Shown here: positions 7,119-16,945 of the stretch, piece after piece | How positions within the stretch are numbered: the stretch's first letter is position 1 | Layout of the letters: each line of letters begins with the position of its first letter | From: an uncultured Eudoraea sp. | GTDB taxonomy: Bacteria > Bacteroidota > Bacteroidia > Flavobacteriales > Flavobacteriaceae | Direction of reading: 5' to 3' | DNA: 64,000 bases | NCBI RefSeq assembly: GCF_947260015.1 | Contig: NZ_CAMYOM010000018.1 | Location: 1-64,000, forward strand | The notes under the pieces: generated by a model | The model's input: the letters and a program-made list of their open reading frames with translations, nothing else | Told to the model about the DNA's origin: nothing | Databases searched by the model: none | Position numbers and translations under genes: made by a program

Positions 7119-9953
7119 ATGAATTATAATTTTAGGGAGATTGAGGCCAAATGGCAGGGTTATTGGGCGCAGAAAAACACATTTAAAGCGATTAATGGCT
7201 CGGAGAAGGAGAAGTATTACGTGCTGGATATGTTTCCTTACCCCTCAGGGGCCGGCCTTCATGTTGGGCATCCCTTGGGTTATATTGCCAGTGATATTTA
7301 TGCCCGTTATAAAAGACATAAAGGATTTAATGTTTTGCATCCAATGGGCTATGATTCCTTTGGACTTCCGGCAGAACAATACGCCATACAAACCGGACAA
7401 CACCCATCTATTACAACGGAGACTAATATAGCCAGGTACAGAGAGCAACTGGATAAACTAGGGTTCTCTTTTGACTGGAACAGGGAAGTTCGTACTTCTG
7501 ACCCAAATTATTACAAATGGACACAATGGATATTTATTCAACTTTTTAATTCCTGGTACAATAAAAGCAAGGATAAAGCTGAAGAAATAGAAAAACTTAT
7601 AGAAATTTTCAGAAAAGAAGGTAATACCAAAATTAATGCATCCTGTGACGAAGATACCCCGTTATTTACTGCCGCAGAATGGAATGAGCTGAATTCAAAA
7701 AAACAGGAAGAATTATTATTAAAGTACAGATTGACCTATTTAGCAGATACAGAGGTTAATTGGTGTCCTGCCCTTGGAACTGTTCTTGCAAATGATGAGA
7801 TTGTCAATGGAGTGTCTGAACGTGGAGGACATCCGGTAGTACAGAAGAAAATGACCCAGTGGAGCATGCGTATTACGGCATATGCACAACGCCTGCTCGA
7901 TGATTTACAAAAAGTAGATTGGCCTCAGTCTCTGAAAGACGCCCAGGCAAATTGGATTGGCAGATCTGTAGGCGCTTCGGTTACTTTTAAGACAATACCT
8001 TCGGGTAATAACAATATCTCCTATCCCATTGAGGTATTCACAACCCGTCCGGATACAATTTTCGGGGTTAGTTTTATGACTCTTGCTCCAGAGCATGAAT
8101 TGGTATCAAAAATAACCACAGAAGAACAAAAAGAGGAAGTTGAGACCTACGTTCAAATCACTTCCAAACGATCAGAGCGAGATAGGTTGGCAGATGTAAA
8201 AACAATTACTGGTGTTTTTACCGGCGCATTTGCAGAACATCCTTTTACTAAAGAATCAATACCAATATGGATAGGAGATTATGTTTTAGCCGGCTACGGA
8301 ACCGGAGCGGTTATGTCTGTGCCAAGTGGCGACCAACGCGATTATGATTTCGCAAAGCATTTTAATATCCGTATTCCTAATATTTTTGAGGGTATAGATA
8401 TATCCGAAGAAGCATTTGCAGATAAGGAATTGACCATAATTGCAAATTCTGAATTTTTAAATGGATTAAACTATAAGCAAGCCACTAAAAAAGTAATCTC
8501 CGAACTGGAAAATATCGGTCAGGGAAGAGGGAAAGTTAACTATCGGCTTAGAGACGCAGTTTTTAGCCGCCAACGCTATTGGGGAGAACCTTTTCCGGTA
8601 TATTATGTTGATAGAATGCCCAAAATGATCGATGAGGACTGTCTTCCTTTGATGCTGCCGGAAGTAGAAAAGTATTTGCCCACAGATACTGGAGAACCAC
8701 CATTGGGGAATGCAACAGAATGGGCCTGGGATACACAGAAATCTAAGGTGGTAAACAATAGTTTAATTGACCATGTAAAAGTTTTCCCCTTAGAACTCAA
8801 TACAATGCCTGGCTGGGCAGGGAGCTCACAATATTTTAATCGATATATGGATCCGGAAAATGATACAGAAATCTTCTCTAAGGATGCTATTAACTACTGG
8901 CAGCAGGTTGATCTGTATATTGGAGGTGTTGAACACGCTACGGGCCATTTATTGTACTCCCGTTTTTGGCAGAAATTTATGTTCGACAAGGAACTGGTTC
9001 CACATGAAGAATACGCTAAAAAATTAATTAACCAGGGAATGATTTTGGGTACAAGTGCCTTTGTGTACAGAGAAGAAGGAACAAATAAATTGATATCCAA
9101 AGGATTAATTAATGGCCTAAATGTAAGTCCATTACATGCCGATGTCTCTTTAGTTAATTCTTCGGATGAATTGGATATTGAAGCCTTTAAAAAATGGAGG
9201 ACGGAGTTTAAAGATGCTGACTTTATTTTGGAAGATGGTAAATACATTGTAGGACGGGAGGTTGAAAAAATGTCCAAATCTAAATACAATGTGGTAAACC
9301 CGGATGAAATATGTGAGGAATATGGCGCAGATGCCTTACGCATGTATGAAATGTTTCTTGGGCCGCTGGAACAGGCGAAACCATGGAATACAGCTGGTAT
9401 CTCAGGAGTATATGCTTTCCTAAAAAAACTATGGCGGCTTTATCATTCAGGGCCTGAAGGCGGATTTCAGATTTCGGAGAAGTCACCTTCAAAAGAAGCC
9501 CTGAAATCACTTCATAAAACAATCAAAAAAGTGGAAGAGGATATTGTAAATTTCTCATTCAATACTTCCGTAGCAACCTTTATGATTTGTGTAAATGAAC
9601 TTTCCACCCAAAAATGTACCAGCAGGGAAATACTGGAGCCTCTTGCAATTTTAATCTCACCCTACGCACCTCATATTTCTGAAGAACTGTGGGAGAAGTT
9701 AGGGCATACAGAATCTGTTTCAACAGAGCCATTTCCAAAATTTAATGCAGACCACCTCATTGAAAATAGTAAAGAGTATCCAATTTCTTTTAATGGGAAA
9801 ATGCGTTTTACAATCGAACTTCCCTTGGATATGGTCAAAGAAGAAATAGAATCCGCAGTTATGTCTCATGAAAAAACGAAGGCACAACTTCAGGGGCGAA
9901 TCCCTAAAAAAGTTATTGTAGTTCCCGGTAAAATAGTGAATATCGTAGGCTGA
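7119..9953 (+). CDS. leuS: Leucyl-tRNA synthetase
   Basis: This class I synthetase charges tRNA-Leu. The HIGH-equivalent HVGH lies at about 48-51 within PYPSGAGLHVGHPLGY. The CP1 editing domain covers about 240-430, with the TTRPDTIFGVSF threonine-rich motif and a GTGAVMSVP...DYDFA block. The KMSKS motif (EKMSKSKYNVVNPDE) is at about 715. The anticodon-binding domain and a short C-terminal domain end in VIVVPGKIVNIVG. 944 residues is usual for Bacteroidota, which carry insertions relative to E. coli. It is a stand-alone gene. Confidence 0.98.
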   Translation: MNYNFREIEAKWQGYWAQKNTFKAINGSEKEKYYVLDMFPYPSGAGLHVGHPLGYIASDIYARYKRHKGFNVLHPMGYDSFGLPAEQYAIQTGQHPSITTETNIARYREQLDKLGFSFDWNREVRTSDPNYYKWTQWIFIQLFNSWYNKSKDKAEEIEKLIEIFRKEGNTKINASCDEDTPLFTAAEWNELNSKKQEELLLKYRLTYLADTEVNWCPALGTVLANDEIVNGVSERGGHPVVQKKMTQWSMRITAYAQRLLDDLQKVDWPQSLKDAQANWIGRSVGASVTFKTIPSGNNNISYPIEVFTTRPDTIFGVSFMTLAPEHELVSKITTEEQKEEVETYVQITSKRSERDRLADVKTITGVFTGAFAEHPFTKESIPIWIGDYVLAGYGTGAVMSVPSGDQRDYDFAKHFNIRIPNIFEGIDISEEAFADKELTIIANSEFLNGLNYKQATKKVISELENIGQGRGKVNYRLRDAVFSRQRYWGEPFPVYYVDRMPKMIDEDCLPLMLPEVEKYLPTDTGEPPLGNATEWAWDTQKSKVVNNSLIDHVKVFPLELNTMPGWAGSSQYFNRYMDPENDTEIFSKDAINYWQQVDLYIGGVEHATGHLLYSRFWQKFMFDKELVPHEEYAKKLINQGMILGTSAFVYREEGTNKLISKGLINGLNVSPLHADVSLVNSSDELDIEAFKKWRTEFKDADFILEDGKYIVGREVEKMSKSKYNVVNPDEICEEYGADALRMYEMFLGPLEQAKPWNTAGISGVYAFLKKLWRLYHSGPEGGFQISEKSPSKEALKSLHKTIKKVEEDIVNFSFNTSVATFMICVNELSTQKCTSREILEPLAILISPYAPHISEELWEKLGHTESVSTEPFPKFNADHLIENSKEYPISFNGKMRFTIELPLDMVKEEIESAVMSHEKTKAQLQGRIPKKVIVVPGKIVNIVG

Positions 9954-10052
9954 TGCTTATCTAAGAAGCAAAATCTTTGCTAAACAATGCTATCGCCTAC
10001 CCCCCCTAAAAAACAATTAATAATATAAGAAAGCATTATTTTATAGAAAAAG

Positions 10053-10070
10053 CCCCTATTATTATAGGGG
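10053..10070. other. Small perfect hairpin between leuS and ald
   Basis: CCCCTAT and ATAGGGG form a 7-bp stem with a 4-base loop. The T-run that would make it a terminator lies on the minus-strand side (the plus strand has A-run then stem), yet no minus-strand gene ends here. It may be a weak leuS terminator or a regulatory hairpin before ald. The rest of the 229-base gap holds only AT-rich sequence and a C7 tract at about 9999. Confidence 0.35.
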
Positions 10071-10182
10071 TACAATTTAAAAAAGGCATATTTACAGAGT
10101 TGTTACCCTACATTTTGTCGATTTTATTTCATTATCAGTATTTATTGTTACATTTTTGACATGAACTTAAAAATATAATACA

Positions 10183-11283
10183 ATGATTATAGGTGTACCA
10201 AAAGAAATCAAGAACAATGAGAGTAGGGTAGGAATGACACCTGCCGGAGTATTTGAACTTGTTAAGTACAATCACACGGTTTACATTCAGTCCGGTGCCG
10301 GTGAAGGCAGCGGGTTTTTTGATGAGGATTATAAAAAAGCGGGGGCACTTATATTAGATACCATAGGGCAGGTTTATGCAATGGCAGAAATGATTGTTAA
10401 AGTAAAGGAACCTATAGAAAAGGAATATAATTTTATACAAAAAGGGCAGGTTATTTTTACCTACTTTCATTTCGCTTCCAGTGAAACTTTGACAAAAGCA
10501 ATGATAGCGCAAAAGGCAGTTTGTATAGCCTATGAAACTGTTGAGGATAAAGACAGAACTCTTCCTTTATTGACCCCAATGTCTGAAGTAGCAGGTAGGA
10601 TGGCCATACAACAAGGGGCAAAATATCTGGAGAAACCAGTAAAGGGCAGGGGAGTTTTGTTGGGTGGTGTTCCGGGGGTTCCACCCGGGAGAGTTCTGGT
10701 TTTGGGAGCTGGCATTGTCGGTACTCAGGCTGCAAAAATGGCAGCCGGCCTTGGTGCTCATGTTACCATCTTAGATGTTAATATGAAGAGACTTCGTTAT
10801 ATAAATGATGTGATGCCCAGCCATGTGGTAACGGAATTTTCTAATGAATTCAATATAAGAAAACATATAAAAACTCATGATCTTATTATTGGTGGTGTAC
10901 TATTAAAAGGCTCCAAAGCACCTAAACTAATTACCAGGGATATGCTAAGCGATATGCGAAAAGGAACTGTAATTGTTGATGTGGCAGTAGATCAGGGTGG
11001 GTGTGTTGAGACTACGAGGCCTACCACACATGAAGACCCCATTTATATAATTGATGATGTAGTACATTATTCTGTAGCCAATATGCCTGGGGCAGTGCCT
11101 TATACCTCTACTATGGCTCTTACAAATGTAACATTGCCATATGTTCTGAAGCTTGCAAATTTAGGCTGGGAAATGGCTTGTGAAATAGACTCCTCTTTAC
11201 ATAAAGGGCTTAACATCGTGCACGGAGAAGTGGTTTACAAAGAGATTTTAGAAGCTTTTGATTGGACTGAGATAGCAGTATAA
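10183..11283 (+). CDS. ald: Alanine dehydrogenase
   Basis: It catalyses NAD-dependent, reversible oxidative deamination of L-alanine to pyruvate and ammonium. The N-terminal block MIIGVPKEIKNNESRVGMTP contains the substrate-binding Arg and family signature. The NAD-binding GAGIVGTQAAKMAAGLGA lies at about 176-193, and the C-terminal region has VVHYSVANMPGAVPYTST. 366 residues is close to the usual 370. A rho-independent terminator follows. An Lrp-type regulator, a common controller of ald, is encoded about 1.3 kb away; a direct link is inference. Confidence 0.95.
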   Translation: MIIGVPKEIKNNESRVGMTPAGVFELVKYNHTVYIQSGAGEGSGFFDEDYKKAGALILDTIGQVYAMAEMIVKVKEPIEKEYNFIQKGQVIFTYFHFASSETLTKAMIAQKAVCIAYETVEDKDRTLPLLTPMSEVAGRMAIQQGAKYLEKPVKGRGVLLGGVPGVPPGRVLVLGAGIVGTQAAKMAAGLGAHVTILDVNMKRLRYINDVMPSHVVTEFSNEFNIRKHIKTHDLIIGGVLLKGSKAPKLITRDMLSDMRKGTVIVDVAVDQGGCVETTRPTTHEDPIYIIDDVVHYSVANMPGAVPYTSTMALTNVTLPYVLKLANLGWEMACEIDSSLHKGLNIVHGEVVYKEILEAFDWTEIAV

Positions 11284-11302
11284 ATGTACATTTTGTCAGT
11301 AT

Positions 11303-11335
11303 AAAAACCCCGGCTTTGTCTTGGCCGGGTTTTTG
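11303..11335 (+). terminator. Rho-independent terminator after ald
   Basis: An A5-flanked CCCCGGC arm pairs with GCCGGG followed by T5, giving a GC-rich stem with one bulged C. It starts 20 bases after the ald stop. Confidence 0.85.
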
Positions 11336-11375
11336 TTATTAATTAAGTACTTTTAAAATAGCAAAAAACGAAATT

Positions 11376-12080
11376 ATGACAATTTATTATATACTACTCG
11401 GTGCCATTGCTCTTGTAAGCTGGTTGGTAAGCAGAAAGCTAAAAAGCAAGTTTAATTATTATTCCAAAATACATTTGCGCAATGGTATGAGTGGTGCAGA
11501 AATTGCAGAACAAATGTTGAGTGATCATGGTATAAGAGATGTCAAAGTAGTCTCCACTTCTGGAATGCTTACAGATCATTATAACCCGAAAACCAAAACA
11601 GTTAATCTAAGCGAAGGGGTATATAACCAGCGCAATGCTGCCGCAGCTGCTGTTGCAGCCCATGAATGTGGACATGCAGTTCAGCATGCACAGGCCTACG
11701 AATGGCTTTCAATTCGGTCTAAATTGGTTCCTGTAGTGAGCGTTACATCGGGGATGTCTACATGGGTAGTTTTTGGAGGGCTTATATTGGCGGCTTCAAC
11801 AGAAGGTGCGAGTGGCCAATTCGGGTTTTATATTGCAGTAGCAGGGCTAATTATGATGGGCTTTGCTACCTTATTTAGTTTTATCACGCTCCCTGTTGAA
11901 TACGATGCCAGTAATAGGGCTTTGGCATGGTTAAAAAGGAAGAATATTGTTTCACAGGAAGAATACAAGGGTTCTGAGGATTCCTTAAAATGGGCGGCAA
12001 GAACTTATGTTGTTGCAGCAATTGGCTCTCTGGCATCTTTGGTTTACTGGGGCTTTCAGGTATTTGGTGGAAGAGATTAG
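11376..12080 (+). CDS. YugP-type neutral zinc metallopeptidase (membrane), 234 aa
   Basis: It resembles the YugP/PF04298 family of membrane zinc peptidases. The metal motif HECGH is at about 96-100 within AAVAAHECGHAVQHA. Membrane helices lie at about 1-18, 120-142, 150-172 and near the C-terminus (about 208-228). A FxTLPVEYDASNRAL block at about 170-185 also fits the family. Length matches. It stands alone between the ald terminator and a convergent Lrp gene. Substrate unknown. Confidence 0.87.
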   Translation: MTIYYILLGAIALVSWLVSRKLKSKFNYYSKIHLRNGMSGAEIAEQMLSDHGIRDVKVVSTSGMLTDHYNPKTKTVNLSEGVYNQRNAAAAAVAAHECGHAVQHAQAYEWLSIRSKLVPVVSVTSGMSTWVVFGGLILAASTEGASGQFGFYIAVAGLIMMGFATLFSFITLPVEYDASNRALAWLKRKNIVSQEEYKGSEDSLKWAARTYVVAAIGSLASLVYWGFQVFGGRD

Positions 12081-12107
12081 TTCCTGTCCAGAATTTTTTT
12101 TGGACTG

Positions 12108-12578
12108 CTAAATAGTAATTTGACGGTCTATTTGTTGATCCAGAGATATAAAGGTTTCTGTCCTGGAAACACCCTCAATCTGCTGAATTTTTTTGTTTAA
12201 CAAATACATAAGATGTTCATTGTCTTTGCATAAAACTTTGATAAGGATAGACCAATTACCAGTAGTATAATGGCATTCCAGAACTTCAGGTATTTTCTCC
12301 AATTGCTTCACAGCTATCGGATTACTCATGGCCTTATCCAGGAAAATACCAATATACGCCATGGTCGTATAACCCAAAACTTTTGGATTCACAATGAATT
12401 TAGATCCGGAAATAAGACCGGATTTTTCCAGTTTTCGAAGTCTTTGATGAATAGCAGCTCCTGAGATTCCAATATTTCTGGCAATTTCTAATATTGGCTT
12501 TCTTGCATCCTCCATAAGGAACCTTAGGATTTTCTTATCAATCCCATCAATTTTTACATTTTCATTACCAGTTTTCAT
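12108..12578 (-). CDS. Lrp/AsnC-family transcriptional regulator
   Basis: An N-terminal winged helix-turn-helix (about 8-65: DGIDKKILRFLMEDARKPILEIARNIGISGAAIHQRLRKLEKSGLI) is followed by a RAM/Lrp ligand-binding domain (about 70-150). 156 residues is standard. These regulators respond to amino acids. Neighbours are a saccharopine-dehydrogenase-like gene 48 bases upstream on the same strand and alanine dehydrogenase beyond YugP, so control of amino-acid metabolism is plausible. Confidence 0.93.
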   Translation of the reverse strand: MKTGNENVKIDGIDKKILRFLMEDARKPILEIARNIGISGAAIHQRLRKLEKSGLISGSKFIVNPKVLGYTTMAYIGIFLDKAMSNPIAVKQLEKIPEVLECHYTTGNWSILIKVLCKDNEHLMYLLNKKIQQIEGVSRTETFISLDQQIDRQITI

Positions 12579-12626
12579 GTACGAGCTTTCATATAATGAC
12601 TAAAGATACCAAATTAGTTTCAAATG

Positions 12627-14000
12627 CTAACCTGCCACAGAATCAGGATTATACCCTAAATAAGGCACATTATACTCCTTAAACACTACGCCATAGGTGG
12701 CTAACTCCTTTAAGATAGGCTCATATACTTCCTTTGAAATAGGAATCTGTACCCCCGGAGTTGAGATTTTTTTGTTAAGTATCAGTAAGGTCGCAATAGC
12801 CACAGGCAAACCAACAGTTTTGGCCATTGCAGTATGAGTATGGTTTTCGCCAATAACCACCATATTAGCATCAAGCTGTTGTTTTTCCCCATTCATTTCA
12901 TATCCAAATTTATGGTACATTACTATCATATCTTTATCGTCTTGCTCCATGGTCCAACTGTCTTCCAATACTTTTTGCAACATCTGAGCGGGGGAAGCAT
13001 TTTTTATAGAAATAGTTTTTTTTGAATCAAACAAATTTAATTCCAGCAGTTTACCCCACATGATATCGTCCTGATCAATTTTTAGGTAGTGTCTGAGTTT
13101 AAGTTCAACAGAATCAGTTGGTGAATAGGGAAGAAAAAGATTAGTAAATTCCCTGTAGGACATACCTTCAGAATTTTCTATAGTATAACTATCATCTGTC
13201 ATACCTAATTGAACAAACATATTCCAGGCTTTTGAGAATCCAATACGTCTCATAGTGCCCCTGTAAAGAGTTAGGGCTTCATTCAGGCCATAGGCTTCCC
13301 TATAATTTAAAGAATCTCTATTTGCATAGGCTTCGAATGCTCCATACCCTTCTATATTCATGAATTCTGTCCTTCTGAAAAGTTTATGATAGGGTATATA
13401 TTTATAGGTGCCCTCCTGTATAAATTTTGCAGCTCCCCCTTGTCCGGCAATTACAACATTTCTTGGATTCCAGGTAATTTTGTAATTCCATAGATTATTA
13501 TCACTTTCAGGGGCAACAAGGCCACCTGTAAAAGATTCAAATAGCAACATTTTACCGCCCTTGTCCCTTATTTTATTAATAAGTTGCATGGCGCTCATAT
13601 GGTCTATACCAGGGTCTAAACCAATTTCATTCATAAAAATTAATTTGTTTTTTTTAGCTGCAGCATCTAATGCTTTAATTTCTTTGCTTACATAGGATGC
13701 AGTAACCAAATGTTTTTTAAAACGAATGCAATCTTCGGCCACTTTTATGTGAAAGCGTGCCGGAAGCATAGAAATAACAATATCTGAGTTTTTAATAGCC
13801 ATCCCTCTTTCATCATCCTTTAAAATATCCAACTTTATAACTTTACACGAAGGATGGTTTTTTATTTCATCAGGAATTATGTCGGTATTGAGATCGCCAA
13901 TAGTTAATTGTAGTTTTTCTGAATCTGCTTTTTCCAGAAAGTAATCCAATAAATACGAGGTAGATTTACCCGCCCCTATGACTAGTATTTTTCGTGACAT
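12627..14000 (-). CDS. Saccharopine dehydrogenase-like oxidoreductase (LYS9-type), 457 aa
   Basis: An N-terminal Rossmann fold (RKILVIGAGKSTSYLLDYFL, about 3-22) leads into a saccharopine dehydrogenase NADP-binding region. A substrate domain follows with NEIGLDPGIDHMSAMQLINKI (about 124-144) and SFTGGLVAPESDNN. This is the pattern of eukaryotic-type saccharopine reductase and of Bacteroidota proteins annotated as saccharopine dehydrogenase. It could act in lysine breakdown or on a related imino acid. The real reaction is not shown by sequence, and no partner lysine-ketoglutarate reductase is nearby. Confidence 0.82.
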   Translation of the reverse strand: MSRKILVIGAGKSTSYLLDYFLEKADSEKLQLTIGDLNTDIIPDEIKNHPSCKVIKLDILKDDERGMAIKNSDIVISMLPARFHIKVAEDCIRFKKHLVTASYVSKEIKALDAAAKKNKLIFMNEIGLDPGIDHMSAMQLINKIRDKGGKMLLFESFTGGLVAPESDNNLWNYKITWNPRNVVIAGQGGAAKFIQEGTYKYIPYHKLFRRTEFMNIEGYGAFEAYANRDSLNYREAYGLNEALTLYRGTMRRIGFSKAWNMFVQLGMTDDSYTIENSEGMSYREFTNLFLPYSPTDSVELKLRHYLKIDQDDIMWGKLLELNLFDSKKTISIKNASPAQMLQKVLEDSWTMEQDDKDMIVMYHKFGYEMNGEKQQLDANMVVIGENHTHTAMAKTVGLPVAIATLLILNKKISTPGVQIPISKEVYEPILKELATYGVVFKEYNVPYLGYNPDSVAG

Positions 14001-14024
14001 TAAATTTATTTTCTGTTCGAAGTA

Positions 14025-14058
14025 TTGCTGGGACTAAGGTATCAAATTGTTACATTTG
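14025..14058 (+). promoter_or_regulatory. Candidate -33/-7 promoter for the DUF423 gene
   Basis: ATTG at about 14024-14027 and TACATTTG (TAnnTTTG) at 14051-14058 are separated by 23 bases, the pattern of Bacteroidota primary-sigma promoters. The -7 box is 23 bases before the ATG at 14082. Confidence 0.5.
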
Positions 14059-14081
14059 TCAAAAATATGGTCATTTAAGTT

Positions 14082-14465
14082 ATGAACAAAACAATTTTCT
14101 GTACAGGAGTTTTCTTTGGAGTATTGGCCGTGGTTTTAGGTGCTTTTGGGGCTCATGGGCTGGGGAATCTCTTATCTTCAGGTGAGATAGAAACTTTTAA
14201 GACCGGAGTGACCTATCAAATGTATCACGCCCTATTATTACTTATCCTTGGCAATGTGAAAAGCATTCCCGAAGAAAAGAAGAAACTGGTTTATTATTTC
14301 ATTGTTTCAGGGATAGTTTTTTTCTCATTTTCCATTTATTTGCTGGCTACCAACAGCCTCACAGGCTTTGATTTTACCACGATAGGCTTTATTACTCCAA
14401 TTGGTGGGCTTCTTTTGATTTTGGGATGGTTATTTTTGGGCTATCGTGCTTATAGAAAATTCTAA
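14082..14465 (+). CDS. DUF423 family membrane protein, 127 aa
   Basis: Four membrane helices are visible (about 4-24, 44-60, 66-86, 100-122). The N-terminal GVLAVVLGAFGAHGL motif is typical of the DUF423/YgdD family. Length matches. Function is unknown in this family. The gene diverges from the saccharopine-dehydrogenase-like gene and precedes pckA by 71 bases on the same strand. Confidence 0.9.
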   Translation: MNKTIFCTGVFFGVLAVVLGAFGAHGLGNLLSSGEIETFKTGVTYQMYHALLLLILGNVKSIPEEKKKLVYYFIVSGIVFFSFSIYLLATNSLTGFDFTTIGFITPIGGLLLILGWLFLGYRAYRKF

Positions 14466-14536
14466 TAATCAAGGAGAATTGCTTAAATGAATGATCGACG
14501 ATTTGATATGTTTTTAGCAACTAGAACACAATATAA

Positions 14537-16153
14537 ATGACAATAAAGAGCATTTCAATGAATTCAATTTCGTTAAAAGAGTACGGGCTGGAAACCAATC
14601 GGATATTTTACCAATTAGATCCTGAACAACTTCATCAGATTACCCTTGAACGAGGAATGGGCAAGGTGGCATCAAACGGAGCCTTGGCCGTTAACACCGG
14701 TGAGTTCACCGGGCGTTCTCCAATGGATCGTTTTATTGTTAAAGACAATATAACAGCGGACAAAGTCTGGTGGGGGAATATAAATATTCCCTTCTCCCCC
14801 GAGAAGTTTAATTCGCTTTATATTAAGGTGATCACTTACTTAAAGGACAAGGATCTATTTGTAAGGGACTGTCATGCCTGTGCAGATATTAATTATCAAT
14901 TAAATTTAAGGGTTATTAATGAATACCCCTGGTCCAATTTATTTGCATATAATATGTTTCTTAGGCCCCAGGAAAAGGAATTAGCGAATTTTGAGCCGGA
15001 ATGGACTGTAATAAATGCACCTGGGTTTAGGGCAGATAGTGTGGTTGATGGTACGAGACAACACAATTTTGCTATTCTGAATTTTACCCGAAAAATTGCT
15101 TTAATAGGGGGTACAGGTTATACTGGAGAGATTAAGAAAGGAATTTTCTCTGCTTTAAACTTTATCCTCCCTTTATATAAAAATACTTTACCTATGCATT
15201 GTTCGGCCAATGTTGGGGAAGATGGAGATACGGCCCTGTTTTTTGGACTTTCAGGTACCGGTAAGACAACTTTGTCTACAGATCCATTTAGAAAATTGAT
15301 TGGAGATGATGAACATGGCTGGACCGAAGAAAATACAGTTTTTAATTTTGAAGGTGGTTGTTATGCCAAGGTGATTAATCTTAGTGCCGAAAAGGAACCC
15401 GAGATTTATGCAGCTATTAAAAAAGGGGCAATTTTGGAAAACGTTATTTTGGATTCAAGAGGAAATGTCGATTATGAAAACACGTCAATAACTCAAAACA
15501 CCCGGGTAAGTTATCCTATTGATCATATTTCCAATATAAAAATACCTTCAATTGGAGAAGACCCTAAAAACATTTTTTTCCTTACAGCGGATGCCTTTGG
15601 AGTGTTACCCCCTATATCAAAATTAACTCCAAGCCAGGCTGCATATCATTTTATGTCCGGATATACCGCTAAGGTGGCCGGGACAGAGGCAGGGGTAGTA
15701 GAACCTATACCTTCATTCTCCGCTTGTTTCGGAGCGCCGTTCATGCCTTTGCATCCTGCAGAATACGCAGAAGTATTAAGCAGAAAAATGAAAGAATCTC
15801 AGGTTAATGTTTGGTTAGTTAACACCGGATGGACGGGTGGGCCATATGGGGTTGGAACGCGAATGAAATTAGCATACACAAGAGCCATGATTCGCGCTGC
15901 ACTAGATGGCGAATTAGGGTTATATACCTATGATGCCTACCATATTCATTCTGTTTTTGGTGTAGCACAACCACGAACTTGTCCGGGTGTCCCTACTGAT
16001 GTTTTGAGCCCGAGAGCAACCTGGAATAACGATAAAGCGTATTATGATACTGCATTTAAACTTTCCAATGCTTTTCGTGAGAATTTTAAAAAATTCGAGG
16101 CTTATGCCAGTGAAGAAATAAGGAGAGGGGGACCCCAGCGTTATAATTACTAA
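14537..16153 (+). CDS. pckA: Phosphoenolpyruvate carboxykinase (ATP)
   Basis: This gluconeogenic enzyme converts oxaloacetate and ATP to PEP, ADP and CO2. The P-loop GLSGTGKTTLS at about 238-248 and the metal/ATP site LIGDDEHGWTEENTVFNFEGGCYAK follow the PCK-ATP order. The N-terminal TGEFTGRSPMDRFIV block and the C-terminal NTGWTGGPYGVGTRMKL block are also present. 538 residues is normal. ATG 14537 is used; the internal Met at residue 8 is possible. A strong terminator follows the stop. Confidence 0.97.
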   Translation: MTIKSISMNSISLKEYGLETNRIFYQLDPEQLHQITLERGMGKVASNGALAVNTGEFTGRSPMDRFIVKDNITADKVWWGNINIPFSPEKFNSLYIKVITYLKDKDLFVRDCHACADINYQLNLRVINEYPWSNLFAYNMFLRPQEKELANFEPEWTVINAPGFRADSVVDGTRQHNFAILNFTRKIALIGGTGYTGEIKKGIFSALNFILPLYKNTLPMHCSANVGEDGDTALFFGLSGTGKTTLSTDPFRKLIGDDEHGWTEENTVFNFEGGCYAKVINLSAEKEPEIYAAIKKGAILENVILDSRGNVDYENTSITQNTRVSYPIDHISNIKIPSIGEDPKNIFFLTADAFGVLPPISKLTPSQAAYHFMSGYTAKVAGTEAGVVEPIPSFSACFGAPFMPLHPAEYAEVLSRKMKESQVNVWLVNTGWTGGPYGVGTRMKLAYTRAMIRAALDGELGLYTYDAYHIHSVFGVAQPRTCPGVPTDVLSPRATWNNDKAYYDTAFKLSNAFRENFKKFEAYASEEIRRGGPQRYNY

Positions 16154-16155
16154 TC

Positions 16156-16184
16156 AAAAAGGTCTCAGTAAATGAGACCTTTTT
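16156..16184. terminator. Bidirectional terminator between pckA and hemD
   Basis: A5-GGTCTCA and TGAGACC-T5 form a 7-bp GC-containing stem, extended by A/T pairs, with a 5-base loop. It has T-runs on both strands and sits between convergent stops. Confidence 0.85.
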
Positions 16185-16193
16185 GTTGAGATT

Positions 16194-16940
16194 TTATTTT
16201 TTATTGACACTGGTTATGTACTTCTGTAAAGCCATTGTCATCGATGGATTTTCCGGTGTCGGAGCTTTTATATCAATTCGCAGGCTGGCTTTAGTTGCTG
16301 CTAAAACGGTTGAATTTCCAAATACTGCTATTCTCGTATCTTTTTGCTCAAAGTCAGGAAAATTTTTAAGTAATGATTCTATACCTGATGGGCTAAAAAA
16401 TACCAGAACATCGTAATAGACATTTCTTAAATCCGAGAGATCGCTTATAACAGTTTTATAGAAAATACCTCGATCCCAGTTAATACCCAGTTCATTTAAG
16501 GCATCGGGAATAGATGGTTTTAAAACATCTGACGAGGGCAGTAAATAAGATTCCTCTTTATATTTTTTAAATAAGTGAAGTAATTCACTAAAATTTCTTT
16601 TGCCTACATAAATTTTTCGTTTCCTGTAAACAACATATTTCTGGAGATAAAAAGCTACTGCCTCAGATTGGCAGAAATATTTCATGGTATCCGGAACTTT
16701 AAAACGCATTTCTTCAGCTATTCTAAAGAAATGATCAACAGAATTTCTGCTGGTAAGGATTATAGCGGAATAATTTATAAGATCAATCTTTTGCTGCCTT
16801 ACGCTTTTGGCGTCTACTTCTTCAACATGTATGAAAGGCCTAAAGTCTACCTTTACTTTTTCCTTTTCAATTAGCCTCAGGTATGGAGAATTTTCCATTT
16901 TTGGTTCTGGTTGAGACACCAAAATCGTTTTTACCTTCAT
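16194..16940 (-). CDS. hemD: Uroporphyrinogen-III synthase
   Basis: HemD cyclises hydroxymethylbilane to uroporphyrinogen III in heme synthesis. The frame is open to 17000, but the ATG at 16940 (MKVKTILVSQPEPK) is the family-like start and avoids overlapping the gene upstream; it gives 248 residues. Two Rossmann-like halves are visible, with INYSAIILTSRNSVDHFF (about 73-90) and YDVLVFFSPSGIESLLKNFP (about 175-195) typical of the family. Sequence conservation in HemD is low, but a DUF4271 partner upstream is the usual Bacteroidota setting. Confidence 0.87.
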   Translation of the reverse strand: MKVKTILVSQPEPKMENSPYLRLIEKEKVKVDFRPFIHVEEVDAKSVRQQKIDLINYSAIILTSRNSVDHFFRIAEEMRFKVPDTMKYFCQSEAVAFYLQKYVVYRKRKIYVGKRNFSELLHLFKKYKEESYLLPSSDVLKPSIPDALNELGINWDRGIFYKTVISDLSDLRNVYYDVLVFFSPSGIESLLKNFPDFEQKDTRIAVFGNSTVLAATKASLRIDIKAPTPENPSMTMALQKYITSVNKK

Positions 16941-16945
16941 GTATC

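Noticed and set aside
10053-10070. Terminator of leuS
   Set aside because: The T-run is on the wrong strand for leuS, so it is listed only as an unexplained hairpin.
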